Positions 38,939 to 47,876 are shown, counted from the stretch's first letter. The stretch is DNA of 64,000 nucleotides from Enterobacter sp. kpr-6 (GCF_900116015.1 NZ_FOYH01000003.1:310001-374000); one strand, 5' to 3'. Numbers and translations are program-made. The notes: a model not told the origin generated them from the sequence alone.

Positions 38939-41900
38939 GAGGCCACCGCACGCATCAATAGCGCCTGGTTGCCGACCCACACTTTTCCGCCTTCGATTTT
39001 CACCGGCCACGCGCGCACCAGCGGTTCACCGTTATCGGACTGGCGACCATCGCGCAGACGGATACGGTGTTTATACAGCGGTGAAATGACAATCGGCTCG
39101 CCGCCCGCATCCCCCAGCAGACCGCGCGACAGCACGTTAGCCTCGCTGCCCGGTTCGAGATTATCCAGCGCATAAATGGTTTGCCCGAAGCGGAACAGCG
39201 CGATCTGCCGCTCGCCGATGCGTGCGCCAATTCCCGCCTGCTCCGGGATCTCATCAATGGCACAAATCGCCTGCCAGGGCTTAGCGGAAGGCGGCGCGTC
39301 CACAAGAACCGGACGGGTAAGCTGCGGCTGCCCGCGCAGCATCTGGCGCTGCACGGCTTCGTCCGGCGCATCGCTGTTAACAAAGGTTTTAAACTGTGCC
39401 AGTTGCTGCGGATCGTTAAGCGTGGTCTGCCACTCGCATTGATATGTGTCGATGATCCGCGCCATTTCCAGCTCCAGTTCCGCGCCAATCCCCAGTGAAT
39501 CGTTGAGGATCACGTCGCGCAGGTAATCGAGCCCGCCTTCGAGGTTATCCATCCAGACGCTGGTGCGTTGCAGGCGGTCGGCGGTACGGATGTAGAACAT
39601 CAGCAGCCGATCGACCGTGCGCAGGAGCGTGGCTTCGTCGAGATCGCTGGCAAAGAGATCCGCGTGGCGCGGCTTCATGCCGCCGTTGCCGCAGACGTAC
39701 AAATTCCAGCCGTTTTCAGTGGCGATAACCCCGATGTCTTTACTCTGGGCTTCGGCGCATTCGCGGGTGCAGCCGGACACTGCCATTTTGATTTTGTGCG
39801 GCGCGCGCAGCCCTTTGTAGCGGTGCTCCAGCGTCACCGCCAGCCCGGTGGAATCCAGCACCCCGTAACGGCACCATGTGGAGCCCACGCAGGATTTCAC
39901 CGTGCGCAGCGATTTGCCGTAGGCGTGGCCGGTTTCAAATCCGGCCCCCGCCAGTTCGCGCCAGATGGCGGGCAGATCGTCAAGGTGCGCGCCGAACAGA
40001 TCGATGCGCTGCCCGCCGGTCACTTTGCTGTAAAGCTGATAGCGTTTGGCGATCTGCCCGATGGCGATCAGGCCGTCCGCCGTGACTTCCCCGGCGGGCA
40101 TTCGCGGCACCACCGAATAGGTGCCGTCTTTCTGAATGTTGGCGAAAAAGCGGTCGTTAGTATCCTGAAGCGGCATGTGCGCGGGCTTACGCAGATAGTC
40201 GTTCCAGCACGACGCCAGCACCGAGCCCACCAGCGGTTTGCAGATCTCACAGCCGTGGCCGCGACCGTAGCGCGAAATCAGCTGGTCAAAGGTGTGAATG
40301 TGGTTGACGCGCACCAGGTGGTAGATCTCCTGGCGCGAGTACGGGAAGTGTTCGCAGATGTCTTTTTTGACCTCGACGCCCTGGGCGGCAAGCTGGAACT
40401 CCATCACCTGTTTGACCAGCGCGCTACAGCCGCCGCAGCCGGTCGCCGCTTTGGTGCAGCTTTTGATCGCGCCCATGTCGCCCGCGCCTGCACTTACCGC
40501 GTTGCAGATATCCGCTTTGCTGACGTTGTGACACGAGCAGATCTGCGCGCTGTCCGGCAGCGCCGCCACGCCGAGGCCTTTGGCGGGTGCGCCCGCCAGC
40601 GTCGGCAGGATCAGGCTTTCCGGCTGGGCTGGCAGCGCCATGTCGTTAAGCATCATCTGCAACAGCGTGGTGTATTCGCTGGCATCGCCCACCAGCACGC
40701 CGCCGAGCAGTTTTTTCCCGTCGTGGCTGACGACGATTTTTTTATAGGTCTGGTTTGGCCCGTCCGTCCACTGGTAGCTCTGGGCGTCCGGCGTGCGTCC
40801 GTGGGCATCGCCAAACGACGCCACATCGACGCCGAGCAGCTTGAGTTTGGTGCTCATGTCTGCGCCGCTGAACTGCGCGATCTCGCCCGCCAGTCCCGCT
40901 GCCACCACGCGCGCCATCTGGTAGCCCGGCGCGACCAGGCCAAAGATTTTGTTATCCCACAGGGCGCATTCGCCGATAGCGAAAATATCCGCGTCGCTGG
41001 TCTGGCAGCGATCGTCAATGCACACGCCGCCGCGCTCGCCGAGCGTCAGTCCGCAGCTGCGTGCCAGCGCATCCTGTGGGCGAATGCCTGCCGAGAAGAC
41101 CACCATATCGGTTTCAAGACACCCGCCGTCGGCAAAGTTCAGCGCCAGGCCGCTGTCCGTTTCCACAATCGCGGTGGTGGATTTTGACGTGTGCACGCCG
41201 ACGCCGAGGGCGGTGATTTTTTTCCGCAGCATCGCCGCGCCGCCTTCATCAAGCTGTACCGCCATCAGGCTGGGGGCAAATTCCACCACGTGGGTGTCGA
41301 GTCCAAGCTGTTTCAGCGCGTTCGCCGCCTCAAGCCCCAACAGGCCGCCGCCGATCACCACCCCGCGCGTCGCGGTGGTGGCATGGGCGCGAATGCGGTC
41401 CAGATCGTCGAGGGTGCGGTAGACAAAACAGCCGGGCAGATCGTGCCCCGGCACCGGCGGCACAAAGGGGTACGAGCCGGTCGCCAGGATCAGCTTGTCG
41501 AAATGGGTCTCATGCCCGGCGCTGTCGCGCACCACGCGGCTGTCACGGTCAATCTCCGCCACCCGGCAGGAAAGCCGCAGTTCGATGTTGTGGCGTGCAA
41601 AGAAATCCTCTTCGACCATGGAGAGCGATTCGGCGCTGCGCCCGGAGAAATATTCGGATAAGTGCACGCGATCGTAGGCGGCGTAGCGCTCCTCGCACAG
41701 CACCACAATCTGATACGCCAGGTGCAGACCCCGGCTGACACACTGCTCTAAAAAATGGTGGCCGACCATGCCGTGTCCTGCCACTACCAGCGTAGGTTTT
41801 GTCATTGTCTGTTGTCCTTCAGCCTGGGGCTGGGTTGTGAAACGGTCGAATAGCCAGTCGGGACTGGCGGGTTGGGAGGTGGCAAGCAGGCCGGTCAGCG

Positions 41901-42999
41901 CGCCCGCGCTCTGGCAGTCGCCCATCAGCAGCACGCCCGCCAGTTTTCCGTCGCGCACCAGCAGGCGGCGGTAATGCCCGGCCAGCGGGTCCCACGTGTG
42001 CCATGTGTCGTCGCCGGATTCGGCACTGACGCGCCCGGAGCTGAACAGATCGATGCCGGTCACCTTCAGACGAGTGCCGCTCTCCTGCCAGTGAAAATCA
42101 TCAGTCGGCGCATCGCACAGCCGTGAGGCCAGCATGTCGGCCTGTTGCAGACAGGGCGCGACCAGCCCCCACGTCTGTCCGTCGATTTCGCAGCACTCGC
42201 CGATGGCGCTGATGCCGGGGATGGCGGTGCGCAACTGACGATCGACCAGGATTCCGCGCTGGCACGGTACGCCGCTCGCCTGCGCCAGCGCGATGTTGGG
42301 TTTGACGCCGGTGGCGATGACCACGCGCGACGCCGGGATTGTGCGTCCGTCACTCAGCGTCACGCTCTGTGGCGTGATCCGGGTGATGCCGCTGTCGAGT
42401 TCGCAGTGAATGCCGCGGGCGGTTAAGTGCGCCACCAGCAGATCGCTGGCCTTATGGTCGAGCTGTTGTTCCATCAACCGATCTGCCCGGTGTACCAGCG
42501 TGACGTTGTCACCCCGGCGGGCAAACGCGGCGGCGGCTTCCACGCCCAGCACCCCGCCGCCGAGCACCACCACCGCACCGTTCAGCGCCAGCATGGCGTT
42601 GACGTCGGCAACCGTGCGAAAGGCAAATACGTGCGGCAGATCGTGACCGGGGATTGGCGGGATAAACGGCAGCGATCCGGTGGCGAACACCAGTTCATCC
42701 CAGACCAGCGTGGCGTTATCGCTTTGCAGCGTACGGGCCTGCGCATCCACCGCCAGCACCCGCTCGCCGCTGCGCACGGTGATGCCCTGCGCCTGATACC
42801 ACTCATCGTCCACCAGTTGGGTCCCGGCAAAGGATTTTTCCCCGCTTAATACCGGCGAAAGCTGAATGCGGTTATAGGCCGCACACGGCTCGTCGCCGAT
42901 CAGGGTGATGGCAAAATGCCCCCGGCTCCGGCTGCTCAAAGTCTGTGCCAGCCGGGTCGCCGCCATGCCGTTGCCGATAACGATCAGTCGCCGCGTCAT
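38935..42999 (-). CDS. nasB: NasC-NasB fusion: nitrate reductase electron-transfer unit joined to assimilatory nitrite reductase
   Basis: 1354 residues in one frame. Residues 1-398 form a pyridine-nucleotide-disulfide-type FAD/NADH oxidoreductase (GNGMAATRLAQ, VVVLGGGVLGVEAAAAFA), equivalent to NasC, which feeds electrons to NasA. Residues 399-1354 are a complete NirB-type nitrite reductase. It has its own FAD/NADH module (GHGMVGHHFLEQC), a BFD 2Fe-2S site (Cys821, Cys823, Cys855, Cys858) and a siroheme/4Fe-4S site (Cys1037, Cys1043, Cys1077, Cys1081). A C-terminal NirD-like Rieske fold lacks the Cys/His ligands. In K. oxytoca nasC and nasB are described as separate genes. An internal start at 41805 may still give free NasB. 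Overlaps nasA by 4 bp. Confidence 0.93.
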   Translation of the reverse strand: MTRRLIVIGNGMAATRLAQTLSSRSRGHFAITLIGDEPCAAYNRIQLSPVLSGEKSFAGTQLVDDEWYQAQGITVRSGERVLAVDAQARTLQSDNATLVWDELVFATGSLPFIPPIPGHDLPHVFAFRTVADVNAMLALNGAVVVLGGGVLGVEAAAAFARRGDNVTLVHRADRLMEQQLDHKASDLLVAHLTARGIHCELDSGITRITPQSVTLSDGRTIPASRVVIATGVKPNIALAQASGVPCQRGILVDRQLRTAIPGISAIGECCEIDGQTWGLVAPCLQQADMLASRLCDAPTDDFHWQESGTRLKVTGIDLFSSGRVSAESGDDTWHTWDPLAGHYRRLLVRDGKLAGVLLMGDCQSAGALTGLLATSQPASPDWLFDRFTTQPQAEGQQTMTKPTLVVAGHGMVGHHFLEQCVSRGLHLAYQIVVLCEERYAAYDRVHLSEYFSGRSAESLSMVEEDFFARHNIELRLSCRVAEIDRDSRVVRDSAGHETHFDKLILATGSYPFVPPVPGHDLPGCFVYRTLDDLDRIRAHATTATRGVVIGGGLLGLEAANALKQLGLDTHVVEFAPSLMAVQLDEGGAAMLRKKITALGVGVHTSKSTTAIVETDSGLALNFADGGCLETDMVVFSAGIRPQDALARSCGLTLGERGGVCIDDRCQTSDADIFAIGECALWDNKIFGLVAPGYQMARVVAAGLAGEIAQFSGADMSTKLKLLGVDVASFGDAHGRTPDAQSYQWTDGPNQTYKKIVVSHDGKKLLGGVLVGDASEYTTLLQMMLNDMALPAQPESLILPTLAGAPAKGLGVAALPDSAQICSCHNVSKADICNAVSAGAGDMGAIKSCTKAATGCGGCSALVKQVMEFQLAAQGVEVKKDICEHFPYSRQEIYHLVRVNHIHTFDQLISRYGRGHGCEICKPLVGSVLASCWNDYLRKPAHMPLQDTNDRFFANIQKDGTYSVVPRMPAGEVTADGLIAIGQIAKRYQLYSKVTGGQRIDLFGAHLDDLPAIWRELAGAGFETGHAYGKSLRTVKSCVGSTWCRYGVLDSTGLAVTLEHRYKGLRAPHKIKMAVSGCTRECAEAQSKDIGVIATENGWNLYVCGNGGMKPRHADLFASDLDEATLLRTVDRLLMFYIRTADRLQRTSVWMDNLEGGLDYLRDVILNDSLGIGAELELEMARIIDTYQCEWQTTLNDPQQLAQFKTFVNSDAPDEAVQRQMLRGQPQLTRPVLVDAPPSAKPWQAICAIDEIPEQAGIGARIGERQIALFRFGQTIYALDNLEPGSEANVLSRGLLGDAGGEPIVISPLYKHRIRLRDGRQSDNGEPLVRAWPVKIEGGKVWVGNQALLMRAVAS
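41803..41819 (-). promoter_or_regulatory. Internal ribosome-binding site and start for NasB
   Basis: AAGGA (41815-41819, minus strand) is followed after 9 nt by an in-frame ATG (codon 399) that begins MTKPTLVVAGHGMVG, the expected NasB N-terminus. Spacing is ideal, so separate NasB synthesis from the fusion mRNA is plausible. Confidence 0.6.
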
Positions 43000-43008
43000 G
43001 GTCGCCCC

Positions 43009-43797
43009 TTACGCCGCTTTCGGCTGCTTTTCATAGAGGAAATGCAGGATCTGCTGGCGCAGATGGTGATAGCGACTGTCTTCCGCCAGCTGAACGCGGT
43101 TGCGCGGGCGCGGCAGATTGACCGCCAGCACTTCGCCCACCGTCGCCGCCGGGCCGTTGGTCATCATCATCACCCGATCCGAGAGCAGCACCGCCTCGTC
43201 AACGTCATGGGTGATCAGCACAATGGTGGTGTTCAGTGCCTGCTGAATGTGCATCACCGTGTCCTGCAAATGGGCGCGGGTGAGCGCATCGAGCGCGCCG
43301 AAAGGCTCGTCCATCAGCAGGACTTTCGGCTTCATCGCCAGCGCGCGGGCGATGCCGATGCGCTGTTTCATGCCGCCGGAGATCTCACCGGGGCGTTTGT
43401 GCATCGCGTGGCCCATCTGCACGCGGTCAAGGTTGTGTTCGATCCACTCTTTGCGCTCGGCTTTACTCATGGTGCGGCGAAAGACCTGATCCACCGCCAG
43501 CGCCACGTTGTCAAAGCAGGTCAGCCACGGCAGCAGCGAATGGTTCTGAAACACCACCGCCCGCTCCGGGCCGGGGCCGGCGATTTCGCGGTTGTCGCAC
43601 AGCAGACCGCCTTCGGTCGGCAGCGTGATCCCGGCGATTAAGTTTAAGAGAGTCGATTTACCGCAGCCGGAGTGCCCGATAAGGCTCACCGTTTCCCCTT
43701 CGTGGATATCAAAGGAGACGTTTTGCAGGGCGAGAAACTCCCCGCTGGCGGTGGAAAAACGCTGACTGACGGCCTGGACCTGAATAATCGGTTTCAT
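43009..43797 (-). CDS. nasD: NasD nitrate ABC transporter ATPase
   Basis: 262-residue ATPase of the nitrate/sulfonate/taurine importer family. Walker A GHSGCGKST at 41-49, Q-loop VFQNHSLLPW, signature [15 protein letters not shown], Walker B VLLMDEPFGALD and switch His in LITHDVDEA. Lacks the C-terminal NrtA-like domain found in NrtC of cyanobacteria. Works with NasE and NasF. Ends 10 bp before the NasC-NasB gene. Confidence 0.95.
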   Translation of the reverse strand: MKPIIQVQAVSQRFSTASGEFLALQNVSFDIHEGETVSLIGHSGCGKSTLLNLIAGITLPTEGGLLCDNREIAGPGPERAVVFQNHSLLPWLTCFDNVALAVDQVFRRTMSKAERKEWIEHNLDRVQMGHAMHKRPGEISGGMKQRIGIARALAMKPKVLLMDEPFGALDALTRAHLQDTVMHIQQALNTTIVLITHDVDEAVLLSDRVMMMTNGPAATVGEVLAVNLPRPRNRVQLAEDSRYHHLRQQILHFLYEKQPKAA

Positions 43798-43807
43798 GAG
43801 CTTTTCC

Positions 43808-44689
43808 TTATTTATCCTGCCAGCTAAAGCGGCGGGCGATGAGCATCAGGCCCTGCTCCAGCAGCAGGCCGACGACGCCGATAATGACGATGGCGATGAG
43901 AATGTTTTCAACGTTGAGGTTGTTCCACTCGTTCCAGATCCAGAAGCCAATCCCCACGCCGCCGGTGAGCATTTCCGCCGCGACGATCACCAGCCACGCA
44001 ATGCCAATCGACAGGCGCACCCCGGTGAGCACCGCGGGCAGCACCGCCGGGAACAGAATGCGGCGCATCACCGTCCATTCGGAGAGTTGCAGCACGCGGG
44101 CGACGTTTAAGTAATCTTCCGGGATGCGCTTCACCCCTTCGGCGGTGTTGATCACCATTGGCCAGATGGAGCAGATAAAGATGGTCCAGCTTGAGGCGGG
44201 TTCCGCCTTCTGAAACAGCAGCAGGCCAATCGGCAGCCATGCCAGCGGGCTGACCGGGCGCAGCAGCGCAATCAGCGGCGTGAACATGCGCGAGAAAAAG
44301 ACAAAGCGGCCAATTAAAAAGCCGAGCGGAATGCCGACCAGCGCCGCGAGGCCGAAGCCAATCGCCACGCGCTGTAATGACGCCAGCACGTTCCAGCCGA
44401 TGCCCATATCGTTCGGGCCATCGTTATAAAAGGGATCGGCAAACAGGGTCAGGGCGGAATCCAGCGTCGAGAGCGGCGTCGGGAAGCCTTTGCTGTTGAT
44501 CGCCGCCAGTTGCCAGGCGACAACCAGCAGGCCGAGTCCCAGCAATGCCGGGATCACCCGCTGCACGATCGCGTGGATCTGGCGGGTCATGCGCGGCGTG
44601 CGGCGGCGAACCTGCACCGGCGGCAGCACAATCACTTCGCCCTGCGGCGTTTCGGTCTGAATTGATGGTTTTTTCTGTGCGAGCGTCAT
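43808..44689 (-). CDS. nasE: NasE nitrate ABC transporter permease
   Basis: 293-residue inner-membrane permease (NrtB/SsuC type) with a cytoplasmic N-terminal extension, about six helices and the coupling-helix region YLNVARVLQLSEWTVMRRILFPA. Its Shine-Dalgarno (AAAGGGG) lies inside the last codons of nasF and its ATG starts 1 bp after the nasF stop. Confidence 0.95.
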   Translation of the reverse strand: MTLAQKKPSIQTETPQGEVIVLPPVQVRRRTPRMTRQIHAIVQRVIPALLGLGLLVVAWQLAAINSKGFPTPLSTLDSALTLFADPFYNDGPNDMGIGWNVLASLQRVAIGFGLAALVGIPLGFLIGRFVFFSRMFTPLIALLRPVSPLAWLPIGLLLFQKAEPASSWTIFICSIWPMVINTAEGVKRIPEDYLNVARVLQLSEWTVMRRILFPAVLPAVLTGVRLSIGIAWLVIVAAEMLTGGVGIGFWIWNEWNNLNVENILIAIVIIGVVGLLLEQGLMLIARRFSWQDK

Positions 44690-44690
44690 G

Positions 44691-45950
44691 TCATGCCCCT
44701 TTGCGTTGAATGGCGAAACTGCTGGCGTAGCTTTCCGGATCGCGTCCCGTCCAGACGGAACCGTCCATTAAGGTGCTGGTGCGAAGCGTGTCGGTCGGCA
44801 GCGAAATATTGCCGACCTGGGTTGCGGCATCGCGAAAGACATCGGTGCGGTTAATGCGCGCGGCAACAGCGGCGTAATCGGGCGCGGTTTTCAGCAATCC
44901 CCAGCGGCGGAACTGGGTTAAAAACCACATGCCGTCGGAGTGCCACGGATAGTTCACCTGACCCTCGTTGAAGAAACGGATGGCATGGGCGTCCTGCCAG
45001 CGTTTGCCCGCGCCGTTGTCGTACTCGCCGAGCATCCGTCCGGTGAGGTACTGCTCTTTGGTGTTAAGCCAGGCGCGACGGGCGAGGATCTGCGCGGTTT
45101 CGCGCCTGTTTTCAGGGGAGGCGTCGATCCAGCGGCTGGCTTCCAGCACCGCCGCGACCAGCGCCCTGGCGGTATGCGGGTTCTGTTCCACCCACGCCCG
45201 GCGGGTGCCGAGGATTTTTTCCGGGTGATCGGGCCAGATCTGCTGAGAGGTGGCGGCGGTAAAACCGATGCGGTCGTTAATAGCGCGGGTGTTCCACGGC
45301 TCACCGACGCAGAAGCCGACCATATTGCCGATGCGCATGTTCATCACCATCTGCGGCGGCGGCACCACCACGGTGCGGATATCGTCAAACGGGTTGATGC
45401 CCGCGCTCGCCAGCCAGTAATAGAGCCACATGGCGTGGGTGCCGGTGGGGAACGTGTGGGCGAAGGTGTAGCTGCCTGGGGCGCTTGCGGCGATCAGTTT
45501 TTGCAGATCGGCTGCGTCACGGATGCCCTTCTCCTGGAGTTCCGCGGCAAGGGTGATCGCCTGGCCGTTCTGATTGAGCGTCATCAGATTCGCCATCGCC
45601 TGCGGTTTGGGGCCGATGCCCATTTCCAGCCCGTAGAGCAGGCCATACAGCACGTGTGCGGCGTCGAGTTCACCGGAGGTGAGTTTGTCGCGCACCGCCG
45701 CCCAGCTCGCCTCTTTGGTCGGCACAAGGGTGATGCCGTGCTTTTTATCGAAGCCCTTGAGGGCGGCGATCACCAGCGGCGCACAGTCGGTGAGTGGAAT
45801 AAAACCGACGCGCACGGTGGAAAGCTCTGGTTTGTCGGAGCCCGCCGCCCACGCCGCCTGCATCACGCCCGGCAGCAGCATCGCCCCGCCCATCACGGCA
45901 GTGGCCTGTAATAAGCGTCGGCGGGTTAAAGATACGTTTGAGTCAGCCAT
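44691..45950 (-). CDS. nasF: NasF periplasmic nitrate-binding protein
   Basis: Captures nitrate in the periplasm for NasED. 419 residues of the NrtA/CmpA family with a twin-arginine signal (TRRRLLQATAVMGGAML, cleavage after AWA), indicating folded export. Nitrate-site region RVGFIPLTDCAPLVIAALKGF and GFCVGEPWNTRAI are present. The ATG at 45950 is 5 nt after AGGAG; two GTG codons directly upstream are less likely starts. First gene of the operon, preceded by an antiterminated leader. Confidence 0.95.
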   Translation of the reverse strand: MADSNVSLTRRRLLQATAVMGGAMLLPGVMQAAWAAGSDKPELSTVRVGFIPLTDCAPLVIAALKGFDKKHGITLVPTKEASWAAVRDKLTSGELDAAHVLYGLLYGLEMGIGPKPQAMANLMTLNQNGQAITLAAELQEKGIRDAADLQKLIAASAPGSYTFAHTFPTGTHAMWLYYWLASAGINPFDDIRTVVVPPPQMVMNMRIGNMVGFCVGEPWNTRAINDRIGFTAATSQQIWPDHPEKILGTRRAWVEQNPHTARALVAAVLEASRWIDASPENRRETAQILARRAWLNTKEQYLTGRMLGEYDNGAGKRWQDAHAIRFFNEGQVNYPWHSDGMWFLTQFRRWGLLKTAPDYAAVAARINRTDVFRDAATQVGNISLPTDTLRTSTLMDGSVWTGRDPESYASSFAIQRKGA

Positions 45951-45961
45951 CACCACTCCTG

Positions 45962-46056
45962 AATAAAAAAAAGCGCCCGGCAGTGCTTTCGCACCGCAGG
46001 ACGCCTTTATCCTTTGAGTTCACACACCGCCATTGGCGTGCGGACTCGCTATGTTG
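45962..46056 (-). promoter_or_regulatory. nasF leader with antitermination hairpins and terminator
   Basis: About 105 nt of leader lie between the predicted start point and the nasF start. On the minus strand a first hairpin (GAGTCCGCACGCC against GGCGGTGTG and ACTC) is followed by an intrinsic terminator: GCGTCCTGCGGTGC-GAAA-GCACTGCCGGGCGC and eight T residues. This is the arrangement known from K. oxytoca, where NasR binds the first hairpin in response to nitrate or nitrite and prevents termination. Confidence 0.85.
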
Positions 46057-46066
46057 TGTTGAGGTA

Positions 46067-46083
46067 ATGCAAGGGGAGTGCCA
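46067..46083 (-). promoter_or_regulatory. Sigma-54 promoter of the nas operon
   Basis: TGGCAC-TCCCC-TTGCAT on the minus strand is a near-perfect -24/-12 sigma-54 element with correct GG-GC spacing. It places the start of the nasF leader at about 46055 and implies NtrC control by nitrogen limitation. Confidence 0.9.
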
Positions 46084-46097
46084 GGTTTGGGGGATTT

Positions 46098-46235
46098 CCC
46101 CTCACCCCGGCCCTCTCCCTTAGGGAGAGGGGGAAAACCAGTCCGCGAACTGCTCTCTCCCCGTGGGAGAGGGGACAGAACGCGCACGAACCCGCCCTTC
46201 TCCCTCTCCCCAGGGGAGAGGGCCGGGGTGAGGGG
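46098..46235. repeat. Palindromic CCCTCACCCC/CTCTCCC repeat array
   Basis: Outer inverted arms CCCTCACCCCGGCCCTCTCC and GGAGAGGGCCGGGGTGAGGG enclose two further CTCTCCC/GGGAGAG palindromes. Same family as the cluster at 22900-23048. It lies between nasR and the nasF sigma-54 promoter. Confidence 0.75.
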
Positions 46236-46237
46236 TA

Positions 46238-46276
46238 CGCACTGCCCATGTGCAGCAAATGCCCATAAACCGTGCA
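46238..46276 (-). promoter_or_regulatory. Two NtrC-like sites upstream of nasF
   Basis: TGCACATGGGCAGTGCG (46238-46254) fits the NtrC pattern TGCAC-N7-GTGCA with one mismatch, and TGCACGGTTTATGGGCA (46260-46276) fits with one to two mismatches. Their centres are 22 bp apart and about 190 and 212 bp upstream of the predicted start point. Confidence 0.5.
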
Positions 46277-46291
46277 ACTACTCCCTAGGGG

Positions 46292-47458
46292 TTACTGCCA
46301 GAGATTTTTCACCGTCAGCAGCGCCTGGGCGATCTCCACCATGCGCTGATTTTTGTCCATCGCCATTTTGCGCAGGCACTGCCAGGCCTGCTCTTCGCTC
46401 ATATTCTGATGATTCATCAGCACGCTTTTGGCGTGGTCGATCACCTTGCGCTCCTCCAGGGTGGTCTTCAGCGACGCCAGTTGTGCGGTGAGTTGTTCCA
46501 GTTCGCGCGCCTGCTGGCGGACCAGCGGTAACAGCGGGTTGTCGGGGCGCAGCGCCAGCGCGTCCTCTGCGGGTTCCTGCCAGGTGGCAGGGTCATTATC
46601 ATCAGCCAGTAACGCCTCCACCGCGCGCATCAGGGCCTCGATTAACGCCTCCTCCAGCGCGCGGAGGTGTTCGAGCCGCTGGGTGTGCAGCACAAACCAG
46701 TGCAATGCGCTTTCGCCGCGATCCGCAGGCGGCTGCCGGGTGCAGGCCAGCCGTCGCAGTTGCTCGATTTCAAGCGTCGCCCCGCAGCGGGTATGAAAAA
46801 CCTGCGCCATCTCCTCGCCTGCGAGGGAAAGAAAGGTATCAAAACAGGGTTGCTGGCCGTCGATGCGATCCACCAGCCGCTGACGCAGGGCGTCACTGAA
46901 ATGCCCCAGGGTAAAGCCCAGCGCGCCCGTCGCCCGCTCCTGCCCTACCAGCTCTTTACCCTGCATCACGCTGTAGAGCGCGACAACGTGGCGCACGATG
47001 CGCGGGTCGTCGATGTTGTCGTTAAGCTGCGGCACGATGCTTAACAGGTGCCGGATGGTCTGGCTGAACTGTTCCATGACAGCGGCGGCATCGAGGCGTT
47101 TTTCCCGCACGTCCTCCCGGAGCGCGGGCAGTAGCTCCAGATCCCGGAGCGCCGCCGCGATGCGCTGGCACAGGGCGCTGCTGGTCAGCCGTTCCTTATC
47201 AAGCAGCGATAAAAACGCGGCAATGTGTTCATCCACCAGCGCCCGGCTGGCACGACACTCCGCGTCATATAATCGCCCTTCTGAACAGAGCCAGATGTTG
47301 GAAGCGCCGCGTTCGCACTGTAGCATGTGCACCAGATGGCAGATCCTGCTTGCCAGCTCACCCGACTGCGCTAACTGGCGGAGTTGTTGTTTCTGGATCT
47401 GGCGCGCGTAACGAAACCAGTCGATGGCGCTGTTACTGCCGCCAGCATTTGTGGTCAT
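46292..47458 (-). CDS. nasR: NasR nitrate-responsive antiterminator
   Basis: 388-residue RNA-binding regulator: N-terminal all-helical NIT nitrate/nitrite-sensing domain (about 25-290, with the HMLQCERGASNIWL helix) and C-terminal ANTAR domain (about 320-385, KVIDHAKSVLMNHQNMSEEQAW). It frees nasF transcription from the leader terminator. ATG at 47458 follows GGGAG at good spacing; 13 upstream in-frame residues are rejected. Located directly upstream of the operon it controls, as in K. oxytoca. Confidence 0.95.
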   Translation of the reverse strand: MTTNAGGSNSAIDWFRYARQIQKQQLRQLAQSGELASRICHLVHMLQCERGASNIWLCSEGRLYDAECRASRALVDEHIAAFLSLLDKERLTSSALCQRIAAALRDLELLPALREDVREKRLDAAAVMEQFSQTIRHLLSIVPQLNDNIDDPRIVRHVVALYSVMQGKELVGQERATGALGFTLGHFSDALRQRLVDRIDGQQPCFDTFLSLAGEEMAQVFHTRCGATLEIEQLRRLACTRQPPADRGESALHWFVLHTQRLEHLRALEEALIEALMRAVEALLADDNDPATWQEPAEDALALRPDNPLLPLVRQQARELEQLTAQLASLKTTLEERKVIDHAKSVLMNHQNMSEEQAWQCLRKMAMDKNQRMVEIAQALLTVKNLWQ

Positions 47459-47525
47459 GCTTGTTCTCCCGGTTAAAATCCTGGGTGAACAAAGCAATAA
47501 TCATGCCTTGTCGAAGGAGTGAAGA

Positions 47526-47876
47526 ATGCAAATCGTGATCGTCGCCAACGGGGCGGCATACGGCAGTGAATCCCTGTTTAACAGCCTGCGTCTGGCCATT
47601 GCCCTGCGTGAACAGGACCCGTCCATCACCCTGCGTCTGTTTTTAATGTCCGATGCGGTCACCGCCGGACTGCGTGGGCAGAAACCCGCCGAGGGCTATA
47701 ACATTCAGCAGATGCTGGAGATCCTCACCGCTCAGGATGTTCCGGTTAAACTGTGCAAAACCTGCACCGATGGCCGTGGCATCACCGATCTGCCGCTGAT
47801 CGACGGTGTGGCGATCGGTACGCTGGTAGAGCTGGCGCAGTGGACGCTGGCGGCGGACAAAGTGCTCACTTTCTAA
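47526..47876 (+). CDS. ychN: YchN, DsrE-family protein
   Basis: 116-residue DsrE/DsrF-fold protein forming hexamers in E. coli. Cysteines in KLCKTCTDGRG are at the position proposed as the sulfur-handling site. Function is not established. GAAGGAG precedes the ATG. In E. coli it lies between ychO and chaC; here nas genes separate it from ychO and two extra genes from chaC. Confidence 0.92.
   Translation: MQIVIVANGAAYGSESLFNSLRLAIALREQDPSITLRLFLMSDAVTAGLRGQKPAEGYNIQQMLEILTAQDVPVKLCKTCTDGRGITDLPLIDGVAIGTLVELAQWTLAADKVLTF

Noticed and set aside
39568-41187. A 539-codon open frame on the plus strand opposite the nasC-nasB gene
   Set aside because: It is the antisense of a GC-rich, strongly conserved coding region; its translation is rich in His, Arg, Ala and Gln without recognisable domains.
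46098-46235. Repeat array considered as an insertion sequence
   Set aside because: No transposase frame or target-site duplication; it is only palindromic non-coding DNA of a dispersed family.
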